Below are positions 62,110 through 64,000 of a DNA stretch of 64,000 nt, one piece after another. The stretch comes from Galaxea fascicularis (taxonomy: Eukaryota; Cnidaria; Anthozoa; Scleractinia; Euphylliidae), in contig OX419346.1 in assembly GCA_948470475.1 (NCBI GenBank), positions 12,233,843 through 12,297,842 on the forward strand. Reading direction: 5' to 3'. Below the pieces are notes generated by a model, which saw only the letters and a list, made by a program, of their open reading frames with translations, searched no databases and was not told where the DNA came from. The position numbers and the translations under genes were made by a program. Position 1 is the first letter of the stretch. Each line of letters starts with the position of its first letter.

Positions 62110-64000
62110 GGAGCTAAAATTGCTTTTTACTGATTTGCTTATTACGCAGAATTTGGTTAAGTAAAGGCCGACGTATTTGTTACAGCCAAGGCGTTTAAAT
62201 TGAGAAATTGTCCATTATATGAGTTAGAGTTTCGAGTTTGAGTTGAAATGTCAAATAACTTGGTTTAGCTTGCTCCGTCTTGTTTTACAGTCTAGCAAGA
62301 TTTATCGACGGATATGTCGTGGTTGTTTTCAACAAAACAACTATTCCACTCGGGCTTCAGTGCTGCTTTAGAGATGACAATGGTAGTCTTTACACTAGGC
62401 TGCTAAGTTTTACTTTACCAAAATATGTGTGTGAAGGCCTAAGTGAATCTCAAGTCACTTTACTTTGCATCTCATTAAAGTCGGAAAGTTAAAACGATTC
62501 AAGAAAGTTTCAAGTGACTTGAAAACCATCCTTAAGACCGACTTAGCCAACTTGCGGTTTCTTGAGCTCTGAGGTGAGCGAAGCATGTCAGTCATTCTAA
62601 ATTAATTGCCTGGGAAAATAAACTTCAGTTATCTTTGAAGTGAAAAACATCACTTGTGTGTGAAGCGTTATGTCAGAGACTTCAAGTATCAAAAATTTAC
62701 TTGACTGGAAAATTTCATAAGTTTAATCTTCCTCAAGTGTAAAGACTACCATCAGCTACCATCTCATAAACGGACGCAGTTTCAAATTGACACGATAACG
62801 TTATTTGTAAACCGTATCAAAAAGCACACGGTCTCGAAGCGTTTACAAGTAAACGATTTTTCCGTTTTCTGTGCTGTTACGTCATGACCAAGACATATTT
62901 TGTTCACATCTGGAGACAAACTTGAAGCGCCGCCAGTTTAATTTAAAACTTGACGTTTTCCCCCGTCTCTTTGGAGCGATAGACAGGACGTTAAGCAGTT
63001 TGTTAATTAAAGGAAAGAGATGTGAGCTGCAATAATGAAGCAATTACACAAAATAAAGTTGTGACGGAAATAGGAATCGCTGCACTTCTTTCGACGTTCA
63101 ACATTTTGATCAAAGTTTTTCTCCTGTCAAGATTCCCCCAGCTTTCTCGCAGGAAAGCTGACGATACGACAACGGCGACGGCCACGGCAACGTAGTCTCT
63201 TCGAAATGCGCCACTACGCATGCGTGTGTCATCACGTTGGCGTTGTCAAGGGAAGGCGCTAACGCCAGTGAGTTTTGCCGTTGTGTGAAAACGCCAATGA
63301 CAAAATACAAACTTTTCTCAGTGATGTCTGCGTTTCCTGTCAACTTTTTTCAAGCTGAGTCGAAAAAATTGAGTGAATGTTGTTTTGACCACGAGCACTT
63401 CATTCACAAAAACAGTAAACAACGAAGACTAAGCTTACGTCTCAAGAAAATTTATCGAAGCTTTAAACTCAATCACTAAAATGAGCCTTGTGCCGGCTAT
63501 CGTCAATGTTTTCAGTTCAACCTGAAATCGAGTGTTAAAAATAGGGAACTATTTTGTTCTTTTATCAATTTTGATATGACAAAACGCACACGCTATGAAG
63601 AACCGAGTCGTTTACTTCTTATTGTTTCAGTCATCAGCTCTAGATCGAATTGTTGGTAGCTCCAATATAGAATAGCCGGATTTTTGGGAGATTTAAGGTC
63701 GTACAAGAGGCCTTCTGTAAAATCGATCAAATTAAAGGTAGAAGAAAGAAGAATGGTATCTCTTACTTTTGGCATGATATCATTAGCACACGGATGACAA
63801 AGACTGGAAGTTTTCCAAGACCTTTTTGTAATGTAAACTATTGGCGGGAACGCAGACGGCAACCGATGGCGTCGAGCCAGTCCCTTTACGTCGCCGTAGC
63901 AGTTGCCGTTGTCTAGTCTCTATTATTTTCAAAACGACGTAGTTACCCCATTTATACAGTACACGAAACCGTACCGTGTTGAAAACGCTCCCGCACTTTT
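62110..64000. other. No recognisable gene
   Basis: GCCGTTGCCGTTG-type simple repeats occur at 63170-63190 and 63895-63915. The sequence at 62325-62355 (AAAACAACTATTCCACTCGG) is close to 31421-31445, a dispersed repeat. No exon was identified. Confidence 0.45.

Overview
The window is nuclear DNA of an animal, most likely an anthozoan cnidarian such as a stony coral or sea anemone. The reasons are AT-rich sequence, short exons with GT..AG borders in long introns, no operon structure, and a very rich repeat load (PIF/Harbinger, Ginger-like, Crypton, BEL/Pao, LINE and Polinton-type fragments, and many hairpin MITEs). The species is an inference. No rRNA, functional tRNA or CRISPR array was found.

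Main gene. On the minus strand, 13 short exons between 49765 and 9379 form one gene whose splice phases all agree. In order of translation they encode a secreted phospholipase A2 domain (3 exons, 49765-42931), a von Willebrand factor A domain (2 exons, 41954-41100), a PLAT/LH2-like domain (4 exons, 32403-15410) and a second PLAT/LH2-like domain with the stop codon (4 exons, 12073-9379). The exons sum to 1763 nt: 2 nt of a split codon plus 587 codons including the stop. Every module is bounded by phase-1 introns, the signature of exon shuffling, and the two PLAT modules share intron positions and phases, so they arose by tandem duplication. I know of no described protein with this sPLA2-VWA-PLAT-PLAT order, and this is my best candidate for an undescribed system. 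The 5' end (signal peptide) is unresolved. A CCAAT-containing upstream region with a strong donor lies near 51.0-51.2 kb.

Mobile DNA fills the introns and flanks. 0-9 kb: PolB fragment of a Polinton-like element; a HARBI1-type transposase gene split by a 3.3-kb TIR element that carries a ~50-bp satellite and has a 7-bp target duplication; a decayed BEL/Pao pol. 14.7-kb intron (17.1-31.8 kb): an almost intact Crypton tyrosine recombinase, a zinc-finger-type pseudogene, a Harbinger MITE, and a perfect-length 491-bp inverted repeat with hammerhead-like cores. 8.7-kb intron (32.4-41.1 kb): a ~7.2-kb element with ~210-240-bp TIRs that carries a DDE integrase-core gene and a HECT-type E3 ligase-like gene, itself hit by a LINE and probably a DIRS-like element. 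4.8-kb intron (43.1-47.9 kb): a complete Ginger2-like element with TGT..ACA ends, a TATA target duplication and degenerate telomeric repeats inside.

50-64 kb: Harbinger-type MITEs, a LINE fragment, several inverted-repeat elements, an unrecognised acidic reading frame with promoter-like motifs, a tandem 320-bp duplication, and a likely signal-peptide exon of a plus-strand gene at 62.04 kb that leaves the window.
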